A DNA stretch of 32,462 nt, taken from Leptolyngbya cf. ectocarpi LEGE 11479. Lineage in GTDB: Bacteria; Cyanobacteriota; Cyanobacteriia; Phormidesmidales; Phormidesmidaceae. Under the pieces are notes generated by a model. The model did no database searches. It was not told the origin of the DNA and saw only the letters and a program-made list of their open reading frames with translations. This document shows positions 25,463 to 32,462 of this stretch, one piece after another (the stretch's first letter is position 1; each line of letters begins with the position of its first letter). The position numbers and the translations under genes were made by a program. The stretch is taken from the NCBI RefSeq assembly GCF_015207065.1, contig NZ_JADEXP010000028.1, positions 1 to 32,462 of the forward strand, given 5' to 3'.

Positions 25463-26341
25463 TTATGGCTTTGGTGAACGCAGTCGCTGACGCTGAGTCG
25501 TTAAAACCATAGATAGTAGAGCGCTCAGGAGCCCCACGACAGAGCTTGAAGGCTCAGGTACGGACTGAGGATTGTTGGCTGTTTTTGTAAGCGGGACGGG
25601 GCTGTTTGTTGGCTGTGCCACGGGTTGAACTGTGGTTGGTTGCAGAGCCGTCTCTATAGGGCTGACTGGCGTTGGCTGAACTTCTGGAATGGGTTTCAAA
25701 GAATTTTGCAGAATCACCGATGTCGGCGTGGTGTTAGGACGGTAATCGGGGCGCTGACGAATATAAAATTGCTGGTTGGGAATAGTGTCGGTGATGAAGT
25801 AGTCAAATCGCACACTTTCACCGGGATTAACCCCCGCTCCTCGATAGAAATTTATAAAGTCTCGGACATCTGTTACTTCATCAGCCTGAGTGTAGCGGTC
25901 TGATGTATAAGGTCGAACGGCGCCAAGACCTTGAGCGAATGAAAGACCGTCGTTTTCACTGCTGGATACCCCGGCGGTCTCTTGCAGTTCATGGTCATAA
26001 AATCGCCAAAATGCCCCTGTCAGGTTACGCGACACAATACTGATAGCAAACCCTGGGCGGTTAAACAGTGAGTGCTGACTGGCATTGGTTAAACCGCTAA
26101 CGGCTAATGAGATATCCAATCCCAAAACATCTTGGTATACAACAAACGGGTTCTCACGGGTACCGACTCCGGCGACATCGGTAATTTTGAAGCTGCTGGA
26201 GGCTTCACTAAATACCAGCCCATTTTGACTGCAGCCGCTTAAGCAAGCTGCCTGAGTGACGGTACTGCCAACGGCTAGCAATCCGGCACTGAAAAGGCTA
26301 GCCAAACCAACTTGGGGAGTCGAAGGAAGGAATGTTCGCAT
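25463..26341 (-). CDS. PEP-CTERM sorting domain exported protein
   Basis: A 292-residue protein with a signal peptide (hydrophobic LASLFSAGLLAVGSTVTQA, cut before ACLSG), a beta-rich middle domain of about 190 residues that I do not recognise, a Pro/Thr/Val-rich linker (about 217-262, with PTPVSP and PVPLTK) and a C-terminal sorting signal (VPEPSSSVVGLLSALLSMVL then TTQRQRLRS). Three cysteines occur near the mature N-terminus (ACLSGCSQ). It should be exported and processed by an exosortase. No strong ribosome-binding site precedes the ATG at 26341. It is the second PEP-CTERM protein in the window; the two are not obviously related outside the sorting signal. Confidence 0.78.
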   Translation of the reverse strand: MRTFLPSTPQVGLASLFSAGLLAVGSTVTQAACLSGCSQNGLVFSEASSSFKITDVAGVGTRENPFVVYQDVLGLDISLAVSGLTNASQHSLFNRPGFAISIVSRNLTGAFWRFYDHELQETAGVSSSENDGLSFAQGLGAVRPYTSDRYTQADEVTDVRDFINFYRGAGVNPGESVRFDYFITDTIPNQQFYIRQRPDYRPNTTPTSVILQNSLKPIPEVQPTPVSPIETALQPTTVQPVAQPTNSPVPLTKTANNPQSVPEPSSSVVGLLSALLSMVLTTQRQRLRSPKP

Positions 26342-26608
26342 GGATAAAACTTTGAAATATCAAAAATGCCAAATACTTAGATGTATCAAAAAGAACTGAT
26401 TGGTCTAAGTACCATCACTGCCTTTAAAGAGCTGAGAAATCAAGAAAATTCTCTTTCTGTAAGGGGTATGGCGGTTTTTATAGAGTGGCATTTTCCACCA
26501 GAAAATTCCTTGAAACTACGTAAGCTTTATTAAAAATAGACATCAAAACCTGTTGATTTCAGGTGATATTACGCAGGCTACATCGGTGTAAACCCGTAGT
26601 TTTCCATT
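26342..26608. other. Intergenic region upstream of the second PEP-CTERM gene
   Basis: AT-rich and gene-free, this part of the 386-bp gap between the exoprotein gene and the PEP-CTERM gene should hold the latter's promoter. A weak hairpin ACCTG/CAGGT is visible near 26547-26563. I see nothing else. Confidence 0.3.
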
Positions 26609-26638
26609 AAAAAAGCGACGTCATTTTGGTGACGTCGC
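26609..26638 (-). terminator. Intrinsic terminator of the exoprotein gene
   Basis: On the minus strand a 9-bp perfect stem GCGACGTCA / TGACGTCGC (26630-26638 with 26615-26623, 6-nt loop) is followed at once by T6 (26609-26614 as A6 on the plus strand). It lies 90 bp beyond the stop codon at 26728. Confidence 0.92.
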
Positions 26639-26727
26639 CGCTCTGTGGTGTGTGAGTAATGTGTAAGTTGCCTAATAAGCTATCTAAACGGCTACTGCTG
26701 TCTAAATGACTTAGACCCGAGAAAGAC

Positions 26728-28092
26728 CTACCTAGCTACAGGCTTTCGAATATCAAGATTCTCATCCGCATCCAGTCTGACGGTGCCATCAAGCCTGGAA
26801 TTAGCCCCGGTTGCCGTTGCCTCACCGTAAAACCGCAGCGTATCTGTGGCCCTAATTTGAATGACACCCCCTGAACCTGTTGTGGAATCAGCCGACAGGG
26901 TGGAATTACGATCGACAAGCACATATTCGCTACTTACATTACTGTTAGCAGACCCGTCACCAATGGATATGGTCCCTGCTTGGCGGGCACTATCGGCATG
27001 GATATCGCTGCCAATCAAATTGATTTGTTCGCCCACAATATTGACGTTGCCCTGATTACTGTCATCAGAGACATCAATGGTTCCTCGGACTAAAACCTTA
27101 CCTGTATCAGGCGTTAGGGGTGGGGTACTCGTTAGCAGCTGAGAGCCATTACTAGTGATTTCTATTTGAGTTGCACCTTGATTGCCGCCCCCCGTCAAAC
27201 GCAGTGGAATGTCTGTACTTGAGAGCGACGTAGGTGTGTCCGTAGCGATTAAATCCAGGGATAATAGCCCCCCAGTCTGAGTCAGACGGAGGAGCGAGTC
27301 ACCGGATACTGCCACCAGATTAACGGTGCCACCGGGGGCCACTAGCTCACCGTCATTTTGAACATACGAGCCGATCAACGTGATGGAGGCTTGGGGCGAT
27401 ACCTGTAGCCTAGCCTGGTTGTGAATACTCCCTGAAGGTAGCTCTGGGGAGAGCGGGCCTAAAACAGCCGTGCTGCTAGATTCCGTTGCAAAGAAATAAC
27501 CATTCGGGTCCCCTGTCAGGTCCTGTACCGTGGCCACGCCTCCTTTGGTTGCAGTGGTGCTAACGGGTAATGCAATTTCGCTGACTGAACCATCTATGGA
27601 TAGACGATACAGGTCTTCAAACAGTAGACCGGAGGCAGTAGTAGCGGTCAATCCTGTCGGTAGGTTGAGGCTCATGTTTTCGCCAAAAACGATACCAGCG
27701 GGATTGACTAGAAAAAGATTTGCGGCACTGGCAACGTTAGGATCGCTGCTGGTTAATTTCAGCAAGCCATCGATGGTTGACGGCTGCAGAGCATCGATCA
27801 GACTGATGACGTTGGCAACATCAGGGTTAACCACAAAATTAGCGGCATCAGCTGCCCCTAGATTAAACTCCTGGAACTGATGCACGACATTGGGGGCCGC
27901 ACCACTCGATGACTGTCCGCCCAGGATATCAATCTGATTTGATTGCTGGATAACGGTGGTATCAGACGTTGCTGGCAGAATACTGGTGGGTACGGGTGCT
28001 GGTTGTGAAAGCTGCGCTGAAGCAGCACCTTGAAGACCCAGTAACCCCAGGGGGATGGTCATCCAAAGCAGGTAGAAAAATTTGAGACTCAT
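26728..28092 (-). CDS. Two-partner-secretion exoprotein with filamentous haemagglutinin N-terminal domain
   Basis: A 454-residue secreted protein from MSLKFFYLLWM. A signal peptide (cut near ASAQ) is followed by the TPS domain: IDILGGQSSSG, VHQFQEFNLGAADAANFVV, and the NLFLVNPAGIVFGENMSLNLP signature, then beta-helix-like repeats ending at RKPVAR. TPS domains are recognised by an outer-membrane TpsB pore for export. Cyanobacterial members are often 700 to over 1500 residues, so this one is short, but a terminator follows directly and no continuing frame is seen, so I treat it as intact. I chose the ATG at 28092 because it gives a clean signal peptide; an ATG at 28125 and a TTG at 28149 are alternatives. 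No TpsB gene is in the window. Confidence 0.8.
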   Translation of the reverse strand: MSLKFFYLLWMTIPLGLLGLQGAASAQLSQPAPVPTSILPATSDTTVIQQSNQIDILGGQSSSGAAPNVVHQFQEFNLGAADAANFVVNPDVANVISLIDALQPSTIDGLLKLTSSDPNVASAANLFLVNPAGIVFGENMSLNLPTGLTATTASGLLFEDLYRLSIDGSVSEIALPVSTTATKGGVATVQDLTGDPNGYFFATESSSTAVLGPLSPELPSGSIHNQARLQVSPQASITLIGSYVQNDGELVAPGGTVNLVAVSGDSLLRLTQTGGLLSLDLIATDTPTSLSSTDIPLRLTGGGNQGATQIEITSNGSQLLTSTPPLTPDTGKVLVRGTIDVSDDSNQGNVNIVGEQINLIGSDIHADSARQAGTISIGDGSANSNVSSEYVLVDRNSTLSADSTTGSGGVIQIRATDTLRFYGEATATGANSRLDGTVRLDADENLDIRKPVAR

Positions 28093-28268
28093 GGGGTTAG
28101 CAATTGCTAGACAGCGTGTCAGCATATGCACTAGGCAAAGACGTATCAAGAACTACAGATGTCACCCACCCCTACAAATATACGGGTATTTTTTAATCCA
28201 ACCTGAAGCAGCCGTAAAGATAAATGTGTGGAGATCATGAAGTTAATCACCTCCTTGAGATCCAGCCT

Positions 28269-28288
28269 GAGTACGGGAACCCGTACTC
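28269..28288. promoter_or_regulatory. Palindrome upstream of groESL, K-box-like
   Basis: GAGTACGGG (28269-28277) and CCCGTACTC (28280-28288) are perfect inverted arms with a 2-nt centre. The inner 16 bp (28271-28286) fit the K-box consensus I recall for light- and heat-responsive cyanobacterial groE control (GTTCGG-N2AN-CCN2AC) with one mismatch. It is about 10 bp upstream of the predicted -35 element. The match is from memory and its function here is inference. Confidence 0.5.
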
Positions 28289-28297
28289 CTAGGTGTG

Positions 28298-28326
28298 TTG
28301 CGATCGCAACTCCTAAAGCGATAAAT
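28298..28326 (+). promoter_or_regulatory. groES: Predicted groESL promoter
   Basis: TTGCGA (28298-28303) and ATAAAT (28321-28326) are separated by 17 nt, the sigma-70 spacing. The -35 element overlaps a HIP1 octamer (28300-28307) and the -10 element abuts CIRCE, so HrcA bound at CIRCE would cover the transcription start. Confidence 0.6.
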
Positions 28327-28352
28327 TAGCACTCGGCAATGGAGAGTGCTAA
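28326..28352 (+). promoter_or_regulatory. CIRCE element (HrcA operator)
   Basis: TTAGCACTC (28326-28334), 9 nt, GAGTGCTAA (28344-28352): a perfect match to the CIRCE consensus. It represses groESL through HrcA at normal temperature and releases on heat shock. It lies about 130 bp upstream of the groES start. Confidence 0.98.
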
Positions 28353-28479
28353 ACCGCGTCTAGGTTGCAGCTTCTTTCCCTATTCAGATCCTTCCAGACG
28401 GAAAAGGGACTGCTCGGGCGAATCAGTATCGCCTTGATGCAATTGCCGAATATTGATCTATCAAAGTTCGGAGAAAACT

Positions 28480-28791
28480 ATGGCAGCCATTTCTTTGAGT
28501 GTTTCAAGCGTCACTCCCCTAGGTGATCGCGTTCTTATCAAAGTCAGCGCATCTGAAGAGAAGACCGCTGGCGGCATTTTGCTACCTGATACCGCTAAGG
28601 AAAAGCCCCAGGTTGGCGAAATCACAGCAGTTGGTCCTGGTAAGCGTGGCGACGACGGTAGCCGTCAGGCCCCCGACGTAGAAGTGGGCAACAACGTTCT
28701 TTACTCCAAGTATGCAGGTACTGACATCAAACTTGGTGGTGATGACTACGTCCTGCTATCTGAAAAGGACATCCTGGCGGTCGTTGGCTAA
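28480..28791 (+). CDS. groES: Co-chaperonin GroES (Cpn10)
   Basis: A 103-residue protein with the Cpn10 signature [10 protein letters not shown] at the N-terminus, the mobile loop region [20 protein letters not shown] (contacting GroEL) and the C-terminal [14 protein letters not shown]. It caps the GroEL ring. I chose the ATG at 28480 because GGAG (28470-28473) is six bases upstream; an earlier in-frame start at 28453 has no such site. The 5' leader contains TTGATCTATCAA (28453-28464), an imperfect palindrome holding the hexamer GATCTA. groEL follows after 97 bp. Confidence 0.97.
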   Translation: MAAISLSVSSVTPLGDRVLIKVSASEEKTAGGILLPDTAKEKPQVGEITAVGPGKRGDDGSRQAPDVEVGNNVLYSKYAGTDIKLGGDDYVLLSEKDILAVVG

Positions 28792-28885
28792 GAGACAGCC
28801 TGGTTTGTTGAGTTTTGAGCGATGAGAAGCTCGCTTCTTGTTCCTACCCTAGACCCCTTTAACAACGTTCTGAAACATAGGTTGA

Positions 28886-30520
<1,635 letters not shown>

Positions 30521-30574
30521 GGCGCGTCCTTAGTTAAAGCGACCAGTGCCCTTGGGCATCGGTGAATGCTAACG

Positions 30575-30608
30575 AAAGCGGTAGGTGTTTAGCATCTGCC
30601 GCTTTTTT
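30575..30608 (+). terminator. Intrinsic terminator of groESL
   Basis: AAAGCGGTAGGTG (30575-30587) pairs with CATCTGCCGCTTT (30593-30605; 11 Watson-Crick and two G-U pairs, 5-nt loop) and runs into T6 (30603-30608). Confidence 0.93.
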
Positions 30609-30670
30609 GGGTGCTTTGGCCAATGCTTTATTCCCGCTATGATTTAACCAGCTGTCTGAGGATGTTTTCT

Positions 30671-31033
30671 GTGGCCGCACCCAGCTTTCAAGCCTATACC
30701 GCTCATCACCAGCACCGTCGCCAGCAGAAAAAACAGCAGCGGCGGGCTCACTATGAGCTAGGTCAGATACGCGCCCAGGAAGCTGCTGATTATTTGAAGC
30801 ACACCTTTGGGGTGGAAACTGTATGGTTGTTCGGCTCCATGCTGAATGCAGACGATGTGTATCTAGAATCAGATCTTGACTTAGCCGTGAAAGGTCTAAA
30901 CCTAGAGCACTATTGTGAAGCGCTAGGTGACTTGTTAGTAGGTATCAAGGAATTCAGCGTTGATTTGGTGCGTGTTGAGTCAGCCCCAGAATCTTTAATA
31001 GCTGAGATTCATAACAAAGGACGAGTGTTGTGA
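30671..31033 (+). CDS. MNT-type minimal nucleotidyltransferase (putative antitoxin of a HEPN-MNT pair)
   Basis: A 120-residue protein whose second half is a minimal nucleotidyltransferase: VWLFGSML, then SDLDLAVKG, giving the pol-beta-type active site GS-x11-DxD, with a third acidic position likely in FSVDLVRVE. Such proteins neutralise HEPN toxins, in characterised cases by adding AMP. The N-terminal 35 residues are rich in Gln, His and Arg. The start is uncertain: GTG at 30671 has GAGG nine bases upstream, ATG at 30662 has none, and a GTG at 30611 lies only 2 nt past the groESL terminator. The gene overlaps the next by four bases (GTGA), so the two are translationally coupled. Confidence 0.8.
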   Translation: MAAPSFQAYTAHHQHRRQQKKQQRRAHYELGQIRAQEAADYLKHTFGVETVWLFGSMLNADDVYLESDLDLAVKGLNLEHYCEALGDLLVGIKEFSVDLVRVESAPESLIAEIHNKGRVL

Positions 31034-31500
31034 GTCAGTTTGCTGTTCTCAGTGGCTATATTCAGCAAAAGGCTCAGGAGCTAGAGCAGGAATATAGCTA
31101 TGCCATGGCACAGGCACAGCAGGCAGAAACCACAAACATAGATGCTTACTGGATTGCAGCAGGCTTCGGACTACAAGGGTTTTATACAGGGCTAGAAAAA
31201 ATCTTTGAGCAAGTTGCCCGCAGGGTGGATGGCAGTTCCGTTCAGCATTCTGAACGTTGGCATCAGGAGCTACTGGATCAGATGCAGCTAGAGGTTCCCG
31301 GAGTTCGCCCGCCTGTTATTGCGCATGACACCTATAAAATTTTGAAAGCGGTTTTAGCCTTTCGCCATGTTGTCCGAAATAATTACACCCATGCTTTGGA
31401 GCCGTCATTGATTGCTCAAAATATTGAGATGTTACCGTTGGCCTATGAACAGGTGTTAAAAGACTTGAAAGCATTTCAGGGTTTTCTGGAAAGCTCTTAA
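31030..31500 (+). CDS. HepT-like HEPN-domain protein (putative toxin)
   Basis: A 156-residue helical protein. The segments YWIAAGFGLQGFYTGLEKIFEQVARRVDG, WHQELLDQM and AFRHVVRNNYTHAL match HepT-like proteins that pair with MNT nucleotidyltransferases. RNNYTH gives the R-x4-H RNase motif of HEPN toxins. The tyrosine two residues after the histidine, the target of AMP addition in the characterised RX4HXY toxins, is leucine here (HAL). The start GTG at 31030 overlaps the stop of the nucleotidyltransferase gene. It probably acts on RNA in the cytoplasm if active; toxicity is inferred from family. Convergent with the protease gene, 4 bp away. Confidence 0.8.
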   Translation: MSQFAVLSGYIQQKAQELEQEYSYAMAQAQQAETTNIDAYWIAAGFGLQGFYTGLEKIFEQVARRVDGSSVQHSERWHQELLDQMQLEVPGVRPPVIAHDTYKILKAVLAFRHVVRNNYTHALEPSLIAQNIEMLPLAYEQVLKDLKAFQGFLESS

Positions 31501-31504
31501 GACC

Positions 31505-31936
31505 TCAGGGTCTATGCCCCTTTAGCATCACGCGAGCTTTGCCAGGGCTTTTGGGATTAAGTACTAATTTTTGCTGTTTGGGATCGACTAGGAGATCCAT
31601 CCCTTCCATGGGAATCGCTCCCAGCAGTACATCGGTTTCGTTGGGTACGACTAGGGCTTCAACTGTTGTACGACGATTTTGAAAACGCACTTCAATCGGG
31701 CCAGCAATGTTGAATTGAACGACGGAGCCATCTGCCAGCTCTGCGTCGGCTTCACCCAAAATGTCCAGACCCAGTTGGGTACAAACGGATTGGGGAATGG
31801 ACAGCATCAATGCTCCACTGTCAGCCATGGCATTGACAGTTAGCTGACGGACCTGATTATCTGCCAGCGCACCTCGTCGCACTAGGCCCAGGTCAATACC
31901 ATTGAGCAGTTCAATTGCTGCGTAGGTGATTCCCAT
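31505..31936 (-). CDS. Retroviral-type clan AA aspartic protease family protein
   Basis: A 143-residue single-domain protein. The catalytic triplet is DSG in NAMADSGALMLSIP (about 36-49), where DTG is more common, followed by ADGSVVQFNIAGPIEVRF and the second conserved segment DVLLGAIPMEGMDLLVDP. One such domain must dimerise to make an active site. These proteins are common in cyanobacteria as small stand-alone genes; substrates are unknown and some may be inactive. No signal peptide, so cytoplasmic. It lies between the HEPN-MNT pair and a P-loop ATPase, and is divergent from the ATPase. Confidence 0.8.
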   Translation of the reverse strand: MGITYAAIELLNGIDLGLVRRGALADNQVRQLTVNAMADSGALMLSIPQSVCTQLGLDILGEADAELADGSVVQFNIAGPIEVRFQNRRTTVEALVVPNETDVLLGAIPMEGMDLLVDPKQQKLVLNPKSPGKARVMLKGHRP

Positions 31937-31982
31937 AGTCTAATTATGTCTTACGGTCATAACTTGATAAGGATGACAGCCG

Positions 31983-32000
31983 ATAGCATTAGAATGCTAT
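31983..32000. promoter_or_regulatory. 8-bp inverted repeat overlapping the ATPase start codon
   Basis: ATAGCATT (31983-31990), AG, AATGCTAT (31993-32000) is a perfect inverted repeat whose right arm includes the first two bases of the ATG at 31999. It may be an autoregulatory operator or a translation-blocking hairpin for the ATPase gene. It lies 46 bp upstream of the divergent protease start. Confidence 0.5.
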
Positions 32001-32462
32001 GGACATTAGCGCTGACGGCATGAATGAAACGCTGCTAGAAAAGTTTCAACAGGCTTACAAGGACCTAGATTTGTTTCCGTTGATCGAACCGGAGCAGATT
32101 GAAAAATTTCGGGTGGACTATGGACGCTCTGTTCGTATTCGTCTGCGTCGAGAAATTGAGGCATCTTTGCCTAATGGCAAGTTTGTTTTTGCTGGTCACC
32201 GGGGCTGTGGTAAGTCCACGTTGCTGAAGCAAGTGTCAGTAGATATGCAGCCAAACCATGCGGTGGTATTTTTCTCAATTGCCGATCAAATCGAGATGTC
32301 AGCGGTTACCCATACTAATATTCTGTATGCCATTGCTATTCAGCTGCTGAGCCATGCCAGCAGGCAAAAAATTACTATCAATAAGGATATTCGCGAGACG
32401 CTGCTAGGCTGGAATACCACTGTGCGCAAGCAGATTGCCAGTGCTGGTACAAAAGGTGATAT
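31999..32462 (+). CDS. P-loop ATPase, N-terminal part (3' end outside window)
   Basis: The frame opens at ATG 31999 and runs past the window end, giving 154 residues. After a leader (KFQQAYKDLDLFPLIEPEQI) and a segment GRSVRIRLRREIEASLP, the Walker A motif FAGHRGCGKSTLLKQ begins at about residue 69, followed by VVFFSIADQIEM. This layout fits large stand-alone AAA/STAND-type ATPases of cyanobacteria, some linked with defence islands, but the effector part is not visible and I cannot name the family. An ATG at 32020 is an alternative start clear of the inverted repeat at 31983-32000. Next to a HEPN-MNT pair and a protease gene, it may be part of an accessory block. Confidence 0.75.
   Translation, partial: MDISADGMNETLLEKFQQAYKDLDLFPLIEPEQIEKFRVDYGRSVRIRLRREIEASLPNGKFVFAGHRGCGKSTLLKQVSVDMQPNHAVVFFSIADQIEMSAVTHTNILYAIAIQLLSHASRQKITINKDIRETLLGWNTTVRKQIASAGTKGD

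Noticed and set aside
26728-28092. Exoprotein gene as a truncated pseudogene
   Set aside because: The stop is followed within 90 bp by a strong terminator and no continuing frame is visible, so an intact short gene is the simpler reading.
31499-31512. AGACC/GGTCT hairpin between the HEPN and protease genes
   Set aside because: Short, no T run and overlapping both stop codons; not distinguishable from chance.

Overview
The window is chromosomal DNA of a cyanobacterium. The evidence is the high density of the cyanobacterial HIP1 octamer GCGATCGC (at least 15 copies, about 0.5 expected by chance), the plastid/cyanobacterial ribosomal protein PSRP-3 (Ycf65), the separate atpB-atpE (beta-epsilon) ATP synthase operon typical of cyanobacteria, a CIRCE-controlled groESL operon, and many cyanobacterium-only families (DUF3370, Npun_F0813-type, TIGR01548 HAD). 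An HpsE-type glycosyltransferase and two PEP-CTERM proteins suggest a filamentous, surface-polysaccharide-producing lineage, perhaps Leptolyngbya-like; that last step is inference.

Layout. 1-2.3 kb: the C-terminal end of a DUF4058 protein, a small Ser/Thr-kinase-like protein and a CbbY-like HAD phosphatase. 2.3-6.1 kb: a minus-strand run prfC > cysteine desulfurase > 2-hydroxyacid dehydrogenase ending in a clear terminator. 6.2-9.4 kb: a membrane-anchored unknown, a 667-bp gene-free stretch with a 14-bp perfect inverted repeat, a solitary beta-class DNA methyltransferase and a DUF4114/PEP-CTERM protein. 9.5-13.4 kb: ffh with a potentially structured leader, a secreted unknown, hpsE, and tRNA-Arg(UCU). 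13.7-16.8 kb: three conserved cyanobacterial unknowns, one a multi-pass membrane protein and one an HTH protein with an extreme acidic tract. 16.8-19.4 kb: an NrtR-like Nudix/winged-helix regulator divergent from an ADP-ribosylglycohydrolase and a nicotinamidase-like hydrolase, with palindromes between them; this looks like a small NAD+/ADP-ribose turnover locus. 19.6-23.1 kb: zinc-ribbon protein, DUF3370 protein, HAD phosphatase, PSRP-3. 23.2-25.3 kb: atpB-atpE. 25.5-28.1 kb: a PEP-CTERM protein and a compact two-partner-secretion exoprotein. 28.2-30.6 kb: groES-groEL with promoter, CIRCE and terminator. 30.6-32.5 kb: an accessory-looking block with an MNT nucleotidyltransferase/HepT-like HEPN pair, a retroviral-type aspartic protease and the start of a P-loop ATPase.

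Most of the window is housekeeping. The parts that most merit follow-up are the NAD/ADP-ribose locus with its candidate operators and a ribosome-binding site buried in a hairpin, the HEPN-MNT/protease/ATPase block at the right edge (cut off by the window), the potentially structured leader of ffh, and several orphan perfect inverted repeats. I found no CRISPR array, transposase, integrase or prophage.
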